A stretch of 64,000 nt of DNA from NCBI RefSeq assembly GCF_902686445.1, contig NC_062214.1, positions 56,083,177 through 56,147,176 on the forward strand, written 5' to 3'. Origin of the DNA: Sciurus carolinensis. Lineage: Eukaryota; Chordata; Mammalia; Rodentia; Sciuridae. The notes beneath the pieces were generated by a model. The model was not told where the DNA came from. It saw only the letters and a program-made list of their open reading frames with translations, and did no database searches. This document shows, piece after piece, positions 50,291-62,199 of the stretch. The number at the start of each line of letters is the position of its first letter. Positions within the stretch are counted from its first letter, which is position 1. The translations under genes and the position numbers were made by a program.

Positions 50291-51640
50291 AACATCAGTG
50301 GGCCTCTGGATGGATGACATACTTTGTAAATCATGATGAGCATTGGTTCCAGTGTGCAAGTGATCAGATCATATATGAACAGCAGTCCTGTTCTTGTGCC
50401 CAACTACTCATTTCCCTAGGAGATTGATTAGTCATGTGTTTGTGAGGCCACATCAGCTTGGCCTTTCTCTGTAGAAGCACTTAGCCTCAGCATGTACCTG
50501 AGGACTCGGAGAGTGGCAAGACTGAGGGTATGAGGTCCCTCAGGCCTCAGTGGGAATTCTGACTTTCTGCTTATTAGCTATATGGTCACAGTCTGACCGC
50601 CCAGTCTTTCTGAGACTTAAGGAGCACTTCCTTCCACTTTAATCACATTTACCCCTGGTTATAGCTTACATCACTTCTAATGCCCAGCTCTGAAAGTATC
50701 AATTTCTACACCCACTCTGACAACCCCCTTGCAGCACCTAACTCATTCTACCCCCACTAAAATCAACTTCAGACATCAGTGACACCTCTGGCCCCCAAAC
50801 CAATCTGGATTAATTAGGACTAAACTCCTGGAACCAAGAGGCCCCTCTATGCAGTGATTCAAACAAGAGTGGAGTTTGGTTTTCTTTCTGTCTCTGCCAC
50901 AAGGCAGATGTTCAAAGTCAGTGAGTGGTTCTTTCACACACTGCCATTCAAAGTCCTAACTATCTTCTGTCTTGTTTTCTCTGCTGTCCTCTGTGGCATC
51001 TTCCTGGACAGAGGATGAAAGAGCATGAAGGAGGCTGCCTGGTCACAGGGCCCTGACCATTAGTGATATTTGTTGCTTCCAATTCACAGTCCATGGGAGA
51101 TATCTCCTTAACCATATGGCCATAACAAGCAAGAGAGCCTGAGAAACAAAATGTACCTAATCAACCATGTGCCAGGTACTTTCGAATTCAGAATAAGAAA
51201 AAAGTGAGTTTTGGTGGATGGTTACCTGTCTCTGGGATGCTGAGCATCTCCATTAGTTGTCATTTCTCCTCAGGTCCTCTCCTTTTTTCTTATATAGCTA
51301 GGTCATGTGGGTCTTAACACTGTAAACCACTCCCTTGCAATTACACTTCAGCTTCTTGCTATCATGCCTTCGTCATGCTAGTTTAGAAAAATCTCAACTC
51401 TGTATATATTTGTGTTTGAACATGTAAAAATTGCTACAGGAAAACCATGTTTGTTCTTAAATTCTTGATTACAGGCGAAATGGGCACTCAGAAATCCTTA
51501 CACTCTCCTTGTCTATTTATTTTTCCTCTCCTGGAAATTGCTATTTTTCTACTTTCACTTACCACTGTCCTCAGAATTACTCATACTTCTCAGCTGGCCA
51601 TCTTGCTACCTCCTTCAGGGAAGAAATGGAAATGATTATT
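50291..51640. other. Intergenic sequence, no gene seen
   Basis: No SINEs and no exon recognised; parts may be very old repeat. Confidence 0.4.
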
Positions 51641-51649
51641 TAGGAATCC

Positions 51650-52880
51650 CCTTCCATTTCCCTTTGTGTCAGCCCTCTGTCTTGCATTTGTACTGTTCCT
51701 TGCATTTCCTTCTGATTCAGTGAATGAAATATTCCTGCTTCTCTGAAATGCCAGCCTCTCTGCCTTCCACTGAATCCTATTTCCTTTTCACTTCTCAAAA
51801 GACTTTGGACTTTGTTCCTACAATTATTTTCTCTCCTGCATCATCTCTCAATAGGTCATCCCCATTAGCTGATAGATGTGCTCTAGGATCTTCTGCCTTT
51901 AAAACTTTCTGCTTTGGTTCCCTCATTCCCCTTTAGTTACTGCACATTTCTCTGCTGTCATTCACAGCAGAACTTCTCAAAAGAGTTGTCTTTATGTTTT
52001 CACTTCCCTATGTTCCATTTTTCTACAACCCATTCCAGAGAGGTTTCTGCCCCTACCATTGCTACTGGCACTGCAGTTATCTGGGTTTCCAGTGATTTCA
52101 TGTTGCCAATACCTCTTGTCCCTCTCTTATTTAACTTCTCCATGTTGGACATAGTTGATTTCTTTCTGTATCAAGAAATAACTTGGTTCTCCTGGTTTCT
52201 GAAACAGCACATGGATCTGGTTTTCCTCCTGCCTTCCTGACTGTTGCTTTTAGATCTCCTCTCTTGGCTTCCTCTCTGCTCTGCTTCAGATGTCGAAGTG
52301 CCCTATTGCTCATTCAGCCTTGTATTTTCACCTTTTTTTCTATTTAGTTGATTTCTTTCATTCCCATCATCTTAAATTCTAGCTTTATATTGATAACTCT
52401 CAAAGCTATAACTCCAGCTCTGACCCCTTCCTTGAGCTCCAAATTCATTTATCCTATGATTTACATGACATCTTCATTTGGATATCAAATAGGTATTTGA
52501 GATCTAACATGTCCAAATTAACACTCTGATTGCTGCCCCTACCTCCAGCCTATTTTCCTTTAAGATTTTCCATATGATTAGGCATGGTTGTACACACTTG
52601 TAATCCCAGTGACTTGAGAGGCTGAGGTAGGAGGATTGTAAGTTCAAGGCCTTGGCAAAAAATCAGTAAAGGACTGAGGATGTAGCTCAGTGGTAAAACC
52701 CAGGTTTGATATCCAGACCTACCACCAAAAAAAAAAAAAGAAAAGAAAAAAGATTTTCCATATGGCTTCAAGATCTACCTATTTACTTGAGCCAAAACTT
52801 GTGACTTATTCTCAGTTTCTCTTTTCCATCACTCCTCACTCCTGCCAAACCTCCCCCCACCCCGCCCCGCCCAATATCTG
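51650..52880 (+). mobile_element. L2 LINE, reverse-transcriptase end region
   Basis: 'catgtccaaattaacactct' and, after the SINE, 'ttacttgagccaaaacttgt' match the L2 ORF2 C-terminal coding region as remembered; upstream sequence fits in order. Frames are broken. Confidence 0.65.
52577..52749 (+). mobile_element. B1-dID SINE with perfect target-site duplication
   Basis: Dimer split precisely from L2 by a 15-bp direct repeat AAGATTTTCCATATG at 52562-52576 and 52750-52764. Gives exact borders for this SINE type: starts 'attaggcatggttgtacaca', ends in an A-rich tail. Confidence 0.95.
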
Positions 52881-52884
52881 ACTT

Positions 52885-53385
52885 CACTGTAGGGATGTGC
52901 CTTGAGCAATCTAAACTATTGGTATCACTGCCATATTCCTTGCCAGTGTCTAAAAACAGAATCCTAGGTCAAAACTATTCAGTGGAAGGGGTTGGTTTAG
53001 TGATGTCATGGGTCTTAATTCAGGTCTGTGATACCACAAGGTAAAGATTTCTGGGAAATATTTCTCTTGAGAATGTTAGGAAACACATAATCCACATTTC
53101 CATTATCCAAGGCCCCATGACCATAGTCAAAAAGAAGCTGCACCAGGATAAAGCTGACCTGGATGCAGAATAAAGAATAGGAAAGAACCTTGCTCCTCGA
53201 TGACATGGCCGATTGGCTGGAACATACAACCCTGAAACCTACCCTACATCTGTATTTCTAGTTCTGTGAGACAGTACATTTCCTTAATTGTCATTAAGTC
53301 AAAAGTCATTTTGAATTGGATTATCCATTTCTTTCAATTGAAAGTAAATTAATATATGGAAAGATTCATAACACTCTTTTAAAAA
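52885..53385. other. Intergenic sequence, no gene seen
   Basis: Nothing recognised; 'aggccccatgaccatagtca' and surroundings could be an old LTR, unproven. Confidence 0.35.
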
Positions 53386-53389
53386 ATTT

Positions 53390-53590
53390 TTCTTTGTGGT
53401 ACTGGGGTTTGAACTTAGGTCATTCTACCACTAAGCAAAATCCCCAGCACCCCCTCCCCCTTTTTTTTTTCCAAATATTGGGACATGGTCTCAATAAGTT
53501 GTTGAGGCTGGCCTTGAATTCCCGATCATTTTGCCTCAGCCTCGCAAGCTTCTGGAATTACCGTGTCCACTACTGTTTGTGGCAGATTCG
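53390..53590 (-). mobile_element. B1-dID SINE
   Basis: Full reverse dimer: 'tgtggtactggggtttgaac' to 'gaattaccgtgtccactact'. Confidence 0.85.
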
Positions 53591-53594
53591 TGAA

Positions 53595-54520
53595 ATTCTT
53601 GCTGAATGGGTACCTTCTTAGATTCAGTTCCAGTTTCTGTGAGGCCCTATTGATGTGAGGATTCCTGTTCTTGAATTTCTGTAAGTTTCCCTGGCTCTTC
53701 CATAGCCCCTTGCAGCCATACTTGAGCTGGCCTAAGTGTTTTTTTGTAAAAGAGGATTTAACTTAAATGGGACATAAAGAACTCAGTCCATTGCATACTT
53801 GACTGGCATGTGTTTATATTAGCTTTGTTCCTCAAGGATTAAGGGTAGTTTTCAGTAAATTCTAGTATCTTCTCCATAGACATCCAGTGAATCTCAAGAA
53901 TCTTTGGAGAAACAAGTTCTTTGGAACCAGAATATTTAAGAGAAGCAGGGACAGATTCAGAGAATATGTCTTTAAGATCTAAATTCTTTCTTGGACTTTT
54001 CTTCTCTTATCTCTGATGGACAGAGAGCTGGCATGTCAACATAAGTGAAGCTGCTCTGGATCTTTGACAGAAAGATTTCATTTAAATATAGCAAAGTCTC
54101 TTTAATTTGGAACCCTTACAGAGAAGTGCAGTATAAATGAGTGAAAAGCCTAAATTAGATAATTTTAAAAAGAATGGTAGCTTCATTATTTTTGAGTACA
54201 TGGAGTAACTTAAACTCAGCAATGAAGTGTTCCATTCTATAAGCCCTTAGGGGCATTCCTTAATGAATAGATTCTAATTATTGGTAATCAGCAAAACAGT
54301 TCTCTGCAACTCGTGCTTTGACAGCATTTGAGCTTATTAAATGATTTTGATGTTCCACGGGGCAATTTTGTTTACAACATTAATTTGCTCAGTATATACC
54401 CTTTATGGCTGTAACCCTCTGTTGTTTAAAGAGAAAACTCGTAAAACCTGTCCATCAGACAACATTTGATTTCCTTTGTAGGAGACTGAGAGGTATATAG
54501 TAGGATTGGGATTGTTTTGT
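53595..54520. other. Intergenic sequence, no gene seen
   Basis: Repeat-poor; nothing recognised. Confidence 0.4.
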
Positions 54521-54524
54521 TTTG

Positions 54525-54722
54525 TTTCAGTGCTAGGGATTGAATTCAGGATCTTGAGCATGCTAGGCAAGCACTCTACACTGAGCTACACCCGCAATCT
54601 TTTTTACCATATACTGAGACAGGGTCTTACTAAGTTGCCCAGGCTGCCCAAACTTATGGCGATCCTCCTGCCTCAGACTCCCAAATGGCTGGGATTATAG
54701 GCATGTGCCACCATTCTCAGCT
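54525..54722 (-). mobile_element. B1-ID SINE
   Basis: Reverse dimer whose ID half carries the longer 'gagcatgctaggcaagcact' segment, like the solo IDs. Confidence 0.85.
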
Positions 54723-54754
54723 GGGTTGGAATTCTTTACCCATGGTGCCCTGAT

Positions 54755-54970
54755 TATGGAAACAGTTGCATCTTGCACTTGAGGCCTGGTGCAACCTTGG
54801 CTGTGTCAGCTACTAACTGTGGAACTCTGGGCTTGATAATTAGAACTATACGGAGTCTCAGTATCTCCTTTAAAATGGAGGTGGGTTTTCTACTTTTCAG
54901 GGTTGATGTGAGCACCAAATGAGTAATTAAAGCTCTTAATACAGTAAGTACTCAGTAAATGCTAGCTTCC
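54755..54970 (+). mobile_element. MIR relic
   Basis: 'tgtcagctactaactgtgga', 'ctcagtatctcctttaaaat' and 'tacagtaagtactcagtaaa' give a nearly complete MIR. Confidence 0.8.
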
Positions 54971-54974
54971 TTCT

Positions 54975-55785
54975 TTGTTCACTCTAGATCTTTTGGCCTG
55001 TATAGGAGGTTCTCCCAACTCCTTCATGCCACAGAGATAGATTTCAGCCCTGGTATTAACTCTTCATTCCCTGGTGACCAAGTGACATAAACTTGACCCT
55101 TCTCCAGGCTCATCCCCTGCCCACTCACTGGAAACCAGAAGTATCTGAGATACTGCCATTCTTCTGCCACAGACTCTGCCCCTAGATTAAGAAAGAAAGT
55201 GGGTGGGACGTGATGCCCCCATACCTATAATCCTAGGATATACAGATCTTAAACCAGAACATTCCAAACCCACTTTGCAGCTAAATGCTTTGGTTAAAGG
55301 GTGCTTCGTTGTGGGTTTGTTATTGTCATATTGCTGATTAACATTATTAATAGCTTACTATGGGCTGCAAAAAATAAAAAGCAGTGACTCCATAAATTCT
55401 GAGATGCATTTAAAAACAATTTGGAGTATATGTTAAAATTGGCATCTTATCAAGGTCAGTCAGGCTGCAGTTGTGACATCTGCTGTCATCACCTGTGTTT
55501 GTGCAAATTGGGCATTTTCTTGCCATTTTGATTATTTTTATGAGTGATGTGCATTGTTGGTGCTACAGGTGTTCAGTGTAAGTGCTTTTAAAGATACTTA
55601 AGAGATAAATTATACTATGATTTGGTATGATAGTAAAAGATTGTTTTGTACTCAGAAAGGCACAGATGTAGAGCAGTGGAGTAATGTTGATATTAGGCCC
55701 AGATTTGTCATTGGAGGAATGAACGAAAGGCCATAGTTTTTTTGCAAAGCAGCAAGTGTTTTTTGAAATTAAGAAAGAAAGATAG
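54975..55785. other. Intergenic sequence, no gene seen
   Basis: Contains a short SINE-start scrap at about 55200-55240 ('gggtgggacgtgatgccccc') that repeats the start of the SINE at 55788; otherwise nothing recognised. Confidence 0.5.
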
Positions 55786-55787
55786 GT

Positions 55788-55965
55788 GGGATGTGATGCC
55801 CCATACCTATAATCCTAGCAGCTAGGGAGGCTGAGGCAGGAGGATCGCTGTTTCAAGGCCAGCCTGTGCAACTTAGAACCTGTCTTAAATAAAAAGGGCA
55901 TGGGTTGTAGCTCAGTGGTGGAGCACCCCTGGGTTCAGTCCCCAGTAACACTAAGTAAGGAAAAA
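55788..55965 (+). mobile_element. B1-dID SINE
   Basis: Full dimer with 'gggttgtagctcagtggtgg' and 'gggttcagtccccagtaaca'; its tail leads into the TA/GA microsatellite. Confidence 0.85.
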
Positions 55966-55968
55966 AAA

Positions 55969-55971
<3 letters not shown>

Positions 55972-56051
<80 letters not shown>
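55972..56051. repeat. (TA)17(GA)23 compound microsatellite
   Basis: About 34 bases of pure TA followed by about 46 bases of pure GA with no interruption. Confidence 0.95.
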
Positions 56052-56054
<3 letters not shown>

Positions 56055-56055
<1 letters not shown>

Positions 56056-56880
56056 CATTGTAAATGAAGTTTTACTGACATGCCGAGATTGGTGTAAAAG
56101 GATTGCCTGTTAAACATCATCAAGGCAACTGAATGAAAGAGAAACTGTCCCATCCTTGGATTAAGTGGAAGAAGTTTTAATGCAGTGAGAGACCTTGAGA
56201 GGCCTAGTGTGACCAATTCATGGAAAGCACAGGACTGATCATTAAGGTGTGAATTGATTTGTCAGAAACATCCTGCTGACTTTGAACAGGAGCTGATTAA
56301 CTCCTAGGGATGTGTGATCCAATATAGGAAAAAATGAAACTGGAGTTTAAGTCAAACAGGAAATGCTGATGAATCTGGGTATTTTTCAGCATGCCTTGAA
56401 ATCTGGAAAAAAAGCGGGGGGAGATCCTAAAGTGTTCTTCGAGTAAGTGTTGTTTTAAAGAACTTTGTCTTCATCAAATATGGTAAGGTTTACAGGGATT
56501 TGTCCTCATCATGTATGTGGCATACAAATGATGGTCATGTGGGAAGAATTTGTTATACTCATAGGTCCCTAAAAACAGGAGATAAGGCACAACACACAGG
56601 GCCACTCACAGCAGCACTTGGGGTCTGTCGGGAGGAAGCAAGGGGAAAATGTAAAAAGGATCCTTTATTGTGGTTTCTGCAGGAAGGAATGGGTGAGGCA
56701 GAACAAGCAGATTTGAGATTGGCTAATTTGGATAATTTTAGTGGACTCTGGGGTATAGAAGCTATCCCTAATTGTCTGGTACCTGGCCCTGAGGTGATAA
56801 GGCCCAGTGTGAGAGCCCCCTAAAGAAGGTGGCTTGGATGTGGGCTCTAGATTGGTTTGCATATGAAAAGCATGTTCTTT
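56055..56880. other. Intergenic sequence, no gene seen
   Basis: Open frames 56500-56823 (+) and 56665-56916 (-) overlap and are unrecognised. Confidence 0.4.
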
Positions 56881-56884
56881 ATGA

Positions 56885-57070
56885 GGGTGTGGTGGGGTAC
56901 ATACCTGTAATCCCAACTATTTGGGAGGCTGAGGCAGGAGGATTACAAATTTGAGGTTAGTCTAGGTAATTTAAGGAGACCCTGTCCCAAAATTTTAAAA
57001 AGGGTGAGAATATATGTAGCTTAGTGGTAGAGCACCCTGGATTCAATTTTCAGTACCACCCAGAAAACTA
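56885..57070 (+). mobile_element. B1-dID SINE
   Basis: Full dimer from 'gggtgtggtggggtacatac' to 'gattcaattttcagtaccac'. Confidence 0.85.
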
Positions 57071-57249
57071 AACAAAAGAACAACAAACATATTCCAGGGT
57101 TTTTGGGCTCTCTTTAGAATTAGCAGACTCTGACACTGCCCCTGAGAGAGGAAGTCCCTCCAGAATCAGTGAGACCACAAGATTTCAGATAATCAGGAAA
57201 TAACAGACATGGTTCATATAGTATAAAAATTACTACAAGTAATAAGAAA

Positions 57250-57755
57250 TCATTGTTATGGTTTAGTTGATGGGTTCTTGTTTTCTTAGGGCCACCTGTA
57301 GTAGCCAACCTCCAAGATAGCCTACTGTGATCCCACCTCCTATATTCATGCTCTTGTGTATTCCTCTTCTACTTTATATCTGACTTGGTCTGTGTGACCA
57401 ATAGAACAGTGGAAGTGATGGTGTATCACTTTCAAGGTGTAGTTACAAGACATTTCAAAGCTAGGCTTTTTTACCCACCCTACCCACCTTGAGTCACTGT
57501 GAGAAAAACCAGGTGCCATATCACAAGGACACTCAGCCAAGCTTCTGGAGAGACTCACTTTCTGAAGAACTGAGACTTTGTGCCAGTAGCTACGTGGGTG
57601 AGACATTGGACTTCCATCCCCCAGTCCCAGTCAGCCTACAAGTGACTGACCTCACCAGAGCCTCCCAATAAGCTGCTCCCAGAAACCATGCGAAGTGATA
57701 AATGTTCTAAGTTGCTGCATTTTGGAGGTAATTTGTTCTTTAGCACCATATAACT
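57250..57755 (+). mobile_element. MLT1-type MaLR LTR
   Basis: 'gtgtgaccaatagaacagtg', 'acaaggacactcagccaagc' and 'ctaagttgctgcattttgga' follow the order of an older MLT1 subfamily LTR. Solo and non-coding. Confidence 0.8.
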
Positions 57756-57814
57756 CACACACACATAAAAGTGTATTTTGTAACAAGGCATCTTGTATTT
57801 AAAAGGAAAAGGTT

Positions 57815-57930
57815 TGTTCCTATTTTATAGATAAGGAAACTGACCTCAGAGAGATTAAACTGTTTGCTCAAAGTGATACTAGTTAATAGCAAATAGACTT
57901 AATCTAACCTGTGTCAGAACTCATTTAAAT
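57815..57930 (+). mobile_element. MIR relic
   Basis: 'ttttatagataaggaaactg' and 'gagattaaactgtttgctca' are the MIR core. Confidence 0.75.
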
Positions 57931-58094
57931 TTTGAATTTATTTAGGTCTAAATTGGTATTTTACTGATTATCAAAACATGATTTAATAGGGAGTTCTGAT
58001 ATTTTTGTGACTGTTTATCTGTCCTCTTCCTTATAGGGCAATGACCCAACAAAGATATCTTTTATTAAGTATTAATAATGCATTTTGGGTGTTT

Positions 58095-58338
58095 TTTTCC
58101 CTTTTCCTTTCTCTTTTTCTCTTTCTTTCTTTTTTCTTTCAGTACTTGGGATCAAACCCAGGGCCTTGCACATTTTAGACAAGTGCTCTATGACTGAGCT
58201 GCATCCCCCAACCCTTTTTATTTATTTTGAGACAGAGTCTCACTAAGTTGCCCAGGCTGGCCTCAAACTTGTAATCCTCCTGCCTCAGCCTCCCAAGTTG
58301 CTGGGATTATAGGTGTGCATCACTGTACCTGGCTTTTC
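58095..58338 (-). mobile_element. B1-ID SINE with CTTT tail
   Basis: Tail degraded to CTTT/TTTC at 58095-58140, ID complement with 'ccttgcacattttagacaag', then a full 7SL half. Confidence 0.85.
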
Positions 58339-58369
58339 TTTCTCTGTAGCATTCATGTGTTGACTTATA

Positions 58370-58470
58370 AGTCTTAAATGTTTATGGATGACCTACTAAG
58401 TGCCAGGGACTAGGAATATAAGAGCGTGTTAATAGCCATAACCTCTGAGTTTCTAGTCTGATAATGTTTC
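58370..58470 (-). mobile_element. L2-like fragment
   Basis: 'tgacctactaagtgccaggg' and 'gtttctagtctgataat' resemble reverse L2 end. Confidence 0.6.
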
Positions 58471-59545
58471 CAAATATCATTCTCCTTCTTTTCAAAAGAA
58501 AGAGGCACCTTGCTGTCTCTCTGGCTCACCTGTTCTGCCATCAGTAAAGGAACCGAGTCACCACTCTTTGGAGTTGGCAAGAAAGAGCTGAGTATTGGAG
58601 TGCTTTTTCATGAAAGCCCACTGCTGCTCCATAATTTATTCTGTTGCTGAAGTTCCATCTCCTCCTGCAGGGAGCATGCATATCTTCAATTTTAATGAGC
58701 ACAAGTGGGCTTCCAGGCCCCCTGCAGTTGCACATCCAGCAGCCTTTCCTGTCCTGGCCCTTGCTGCTTCTGGAGACTAAAGATGGTCTGCTCTCCAACT
58801 CATTTCTCTTCTAAACTTATTAACTTTCCAGGATTAGAAGAGACTGTCTCTTAGTTAACTAATTGCTGAAAGAATGGAGAGGGGACTGTATTCCACCAAA
58901 AGAAGGGAAAGTTTAGGAAAGGGAATATTCTGAATAGAAACAAAGTGAATGAAAGGTAATTTTTCCAACTCGAGCTCTTTGCCCTAGTCTTTAGGTTTTT
59001 GTTGGGAGTTTTGGGGTTTAAAATCTCCAGGAGAGTTGTATTACTCAAAAAACCTGCCTCCTATAGATTGTTTTCCTTTGAGGTCAATCCCTTTTTTCTT
59101 TTTAAATGTCATTATGGATTAAAAGATAGTGTATCAGAAAAGCAGTTCTCAGCTCAGGGTAGGTTAGGGATAAGATTGAGGTAGTGGGTATGCACAGATC
59201 TTCCTGCAAAAAATAATATTTTTTGAGAAAAAATGAAAAATGTAAATTATTATAGTGCAAACTTAAGAGTTTGAAAAAAAGTCTTGTCTGATGAGGTTAT
59301 GTAAAAGACATGGTGATTCATAATTGGACACATCCCATCAAAATCTTGGAGGTACATAAGATGTTCCTGGTTATTGAGTGGAGAAATGAGTTCTAGAAGG
59401 ATAGAAAACATTGCATTAGAAAAATGTTTAGTTTCCTAAAAAGGCAGAATGGGAGAAGCCAGAATGGGATGTCACAATGAGAGGACTCAGGGAAGGACTG
59501 ACAGCAAGTGTCAAGGTTAGAGAATGAGGAGGGACTCAAAACAGA
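58471..59545. other. Intergenic sequence, no gene seen
   Basis: Repeat-poor, with the stretch 58500-58800 the most complex in composition; no exon recognised. Confidence 0.4.
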
Positions 59546-59549
59546 CTGG

Positions 59550-59760
59550 TAAACTGGGTGCAGGGGTACACGCATGTAATCCCAGTGACAGGAGGCTGAG
59601 GCAGGAGTATCACAAAAGTTCAGAGCCAGCTTGGGTAACTAAGTGAGACCCTGTCTCAAAATAAAAAAATTTTAAAAAGGCCTGGAATGTTGCTTAGTGG
59701 TGAAGCATCCTTGGATTCAATCTCCAGTACCTAAAAACAAAACAAAACAAAAACCCAAAA
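59550..59760 (+). mobile_element. B1-dID SINE
   Basis: Full dimer 'actgggtgcaggggtacacg' to 'gattcaatctccagtaccta', AAAAC tail. Confidence 0.85.
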
Positions 59761-59929
59761 TGACTTTACAGTAACTGAGGTGTCATTGTCTTCTAGGTTG
59801 TTAATAATTTTGCAGTGAAAAAGCGTATTCTAAGAAGGGGAGGAAAGCCCTGTGGAATTGAATACATACAAATAAATACTTAGGCATGGCAAAATAAAGT
59901 CAAATGACAATACCTTTATTGAAGGATCG

Positions 59930-60450
59930 ATTTTCTTTGCTAAAACATTTTATAAGTACATAATGAAAATATGAACAATCCAAAAGAAAAAAAATTCACA
60001 GAATAAATAAATATACATGTTCAACAAATATATAAAATGATTATAATATTTATTTTCTACCCATCAGATTAGTAAAGGTTAAACATGTTTGATGAGATAG
60101 TATTGACAAGGATGTAAGGTGCTCTCGCCCACTGTTGGTGGGAGAGTAGATTGATTCAGATTTCTTTTAAGACAAAAAAGTAGTTTCTTAAGTAAATGTG
60201 TATGACTTTTAACCTAGCTAAAATCTAACTCTGAACATGTATTAAGGCAAAACATTTGCTTATGTGAACAAGATGTGTGTTCATTGTAACTTTTTCATTA
60301 TGAAAATTCGGAAACATTAAATGTGCAGCAATAGAAGACAGACTGGATAAATCGTGAACATCTATGAAATGCAATCTATTAAAATAATGAGGTAAACCTA
60401 TAGGTATAAATGAGGAACAGTGTTTAGCATGATGCTATTTTTAGTAGGAG
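59930..60450 (+). mobile_element. L1 3' fragment
   Basis: 'attgacaaggatgtaaggtg' and 'ccactgttggtgggagagta' followed by 'tgtgcagcaatagaagacag' match the end of L1 ORF2 and beyond; degenerate. Confidence 0.65.
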
Positions 60451-60504
60451 AAAATAACTCTATTCTTCCAATAGAGTTACTTTACATTAGGTAGAGGAAA
60501 TTGA

Positions 60505-60700
60505 AGGGAGGGGAGAGGGTATGGGATAGAAGGGATAGTAGAATGAGTTAGACACTATTACCCTGTGTACATATATAACTATATGACCGGTGGGGTTCTA
60601 CATCATGTATAACCAGAAGAATGAGAAATTATACTCCACTATATATGATGTATCAAAGTGTATTCTACTATCATGTATGACTAATTAAAACAAAATATTT
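60505..60700 (+). mobile_element. Sciurid-type L1 3' end
   Basis: 'gacactattaccctgtgtac', 'gtataaccagaagaatgaga' and 'catgtatgactaattaaaac'. It shares pattern with the reverse L1 end at 14602-14782, so both belong to related L1 subfamilies. Confidence 0.7.
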
Positions 60701-60924
60701 TAAAAGAAAAACAACCTCTACTGAACCTGAAGGTCAATATAGACATAAATAGATCCATACTGGTCCAGTTATGATATAGAAGGTTATTAATATGGTTACC
60801 TCTGCATAGTGGCTTGGAAATGAGGGAACATGAACTAGCTTATTAAACCGTTTATGAATGCATTTTTTAAACTGTGAATATGTATTTCCTTAAAAACTTG
60901 TAAGAGTCAAACATTTTTTAGTTT

Positions 60925-60967
60925 TAGGACTGGGGGTATAACTCAATAGTAGAGCGTTTGCCTAGCA
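60925..60967 (+). mobile_element. Truncated ID element
   Basis: 'ggactgggggtataactcaa' to 'cgtttgcctagca', stopping exactly where the LTR begins. The B-box half is missing and does not resume after the LTR. Confidence 0.75.
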
Positions 60968-61378
60968 TGTCATCTGTTTTTGTCAGCTTTTTCATTGTTG
61001 TAACTAAAAGACCTGACAAGAACAATGTAGAGGAGGAAAAGTTTATTTTGGCTTAGTTTCAGAGGTATCAGTCCATAATTAACTCCATGGCTCTGGACCC
61101 AAGGTGAGGCAGAACATCATGGCAGAAGTGCATGGCAGAGGAAAACATCTCAGGATATGGCAGTTAGGACGCAGAGTGCTCCGCTCACCAGGGACAAAAT
61201 ATAAATCCCAAAGTCATGTCCCCCCAGTGACCCACTTCCTCCAGCCACATCCTGCTTGCCTATACTGACCATCCAGTTAATCCATATCATAACCCAATCA
61301 GTTAACCTCTGAAAATTCTTGGATTACTTAACACACGAGCTTTTGGGGGACACTACATATCTAATCTAAACTATAACA
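60968..61378 (-). mobile_element. MaLR (ORR1-like) solo LTR
   Basis: Begins TG and ends CA; the reverse strand starts 'tgttatagtttagattagat'. Includes 'atcatggcagaagtgcatgg'. Same family type as the LTR at 5668. No internal sequence. Confidence 0.75.
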
Positions 61379-61379
61379 T

Positions 61380-61990
61380 CATTTTAACCATTTCTAAGTG
61401 CACTATATAGTTCTATTATGTTAAGTGTATTCACATTGTTGTACAAACATTTCACTTTCTCTTTTTTTTTTCTTGGTGCTGGAGATTGAACCCAGGATTT
61501 TGGGCATGTTAAGCTTGTGCTATATCACTGAATTTTACCTCCAGCCCCTGTAACTTTTTCATCTTGCAAAACTGTAACTTCATTTCCATTAAGCAGAAAT
61601 TTTCCATATTCTCCCAGTCCCTGGCGACCACCATTCTACTTTCTGTCTCTGTGATTTTGAGTTCTTTAGATAACCTTCAAGTAGAATCCTACAGCATTTA
61701 TCCTTTTGTGACTGGCTTATTTCTCTTAGCATAACATCCTGAAGGTTTATTTATTATAACATGTGTCAGAATTTCCTTCCTTTTTTAAGCTGGAATAATA
61801 TTTCATTGTATGTATATATCATATTTATCCATTCATTCACTGGTGAACACTTGGGTTATTGCTACTCTTGGCTATTGCAAATAGTGCTGCTGTGAACAGG
61901 AGGTATGCAAATATCACTTAGAAATCCTGTTTTCATTTATTTTAGGTATACATACAGAAGTGGGATTTAATGATTTTTTTTTTTCAATTA
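61380..61990 (-). mobile_element. Antisense L1 3' region
   Basis: 'ctggcgaccaccattctact', 'tgtgactggcttatttctct' and 'aataatatttcattgtatgt' are reverse L1 3' sequence. Confidence 0.75.
61470..61552 (-). mobile_element. Solo ID element
   Basis: 'ggtgctggagattgaaccca' and 'tatcactgaattttacctcc' are the reverse boxes; inserted in L1. Confidence 0.8.
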
Positions 61991-61994
61991 TTTA

Positions 61995-62190
61995 ACTACT
62001 GTGTGTGGTTAGTACATGCTTGTAATCCCCTGCAACTCTGGAGGCTGATGTAGGAGCATCTTATGTTCAAGGCTGGCCTCGGCAACTTAACACAGTCCTG
62101 TCTCAAAATAGAAAAATAAAAAGGAATGGGATGTAGCTCAGTGGTAGAGGGCTCTTTACCATTAATATTAAAAATTAATATTAAAAAAGT
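61995..62190 (+). mobile_element. B1-dID SINE
   Basis: Dimer with a truncated ID half ('gggatgtagctcagtggtag') ending in an 'attaatattaaa' duplication rather than a poly-A tail. Confidence 0.8.
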
Positions 62191-62199
62191 ATTTAATGG

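Noticed and set aside
55935..56216. Minus-strand frame with Leu-Ser and Tyr-Ile repeats.
   Set aside because: It is the (TA)n(GA)n microsatellite in translation.
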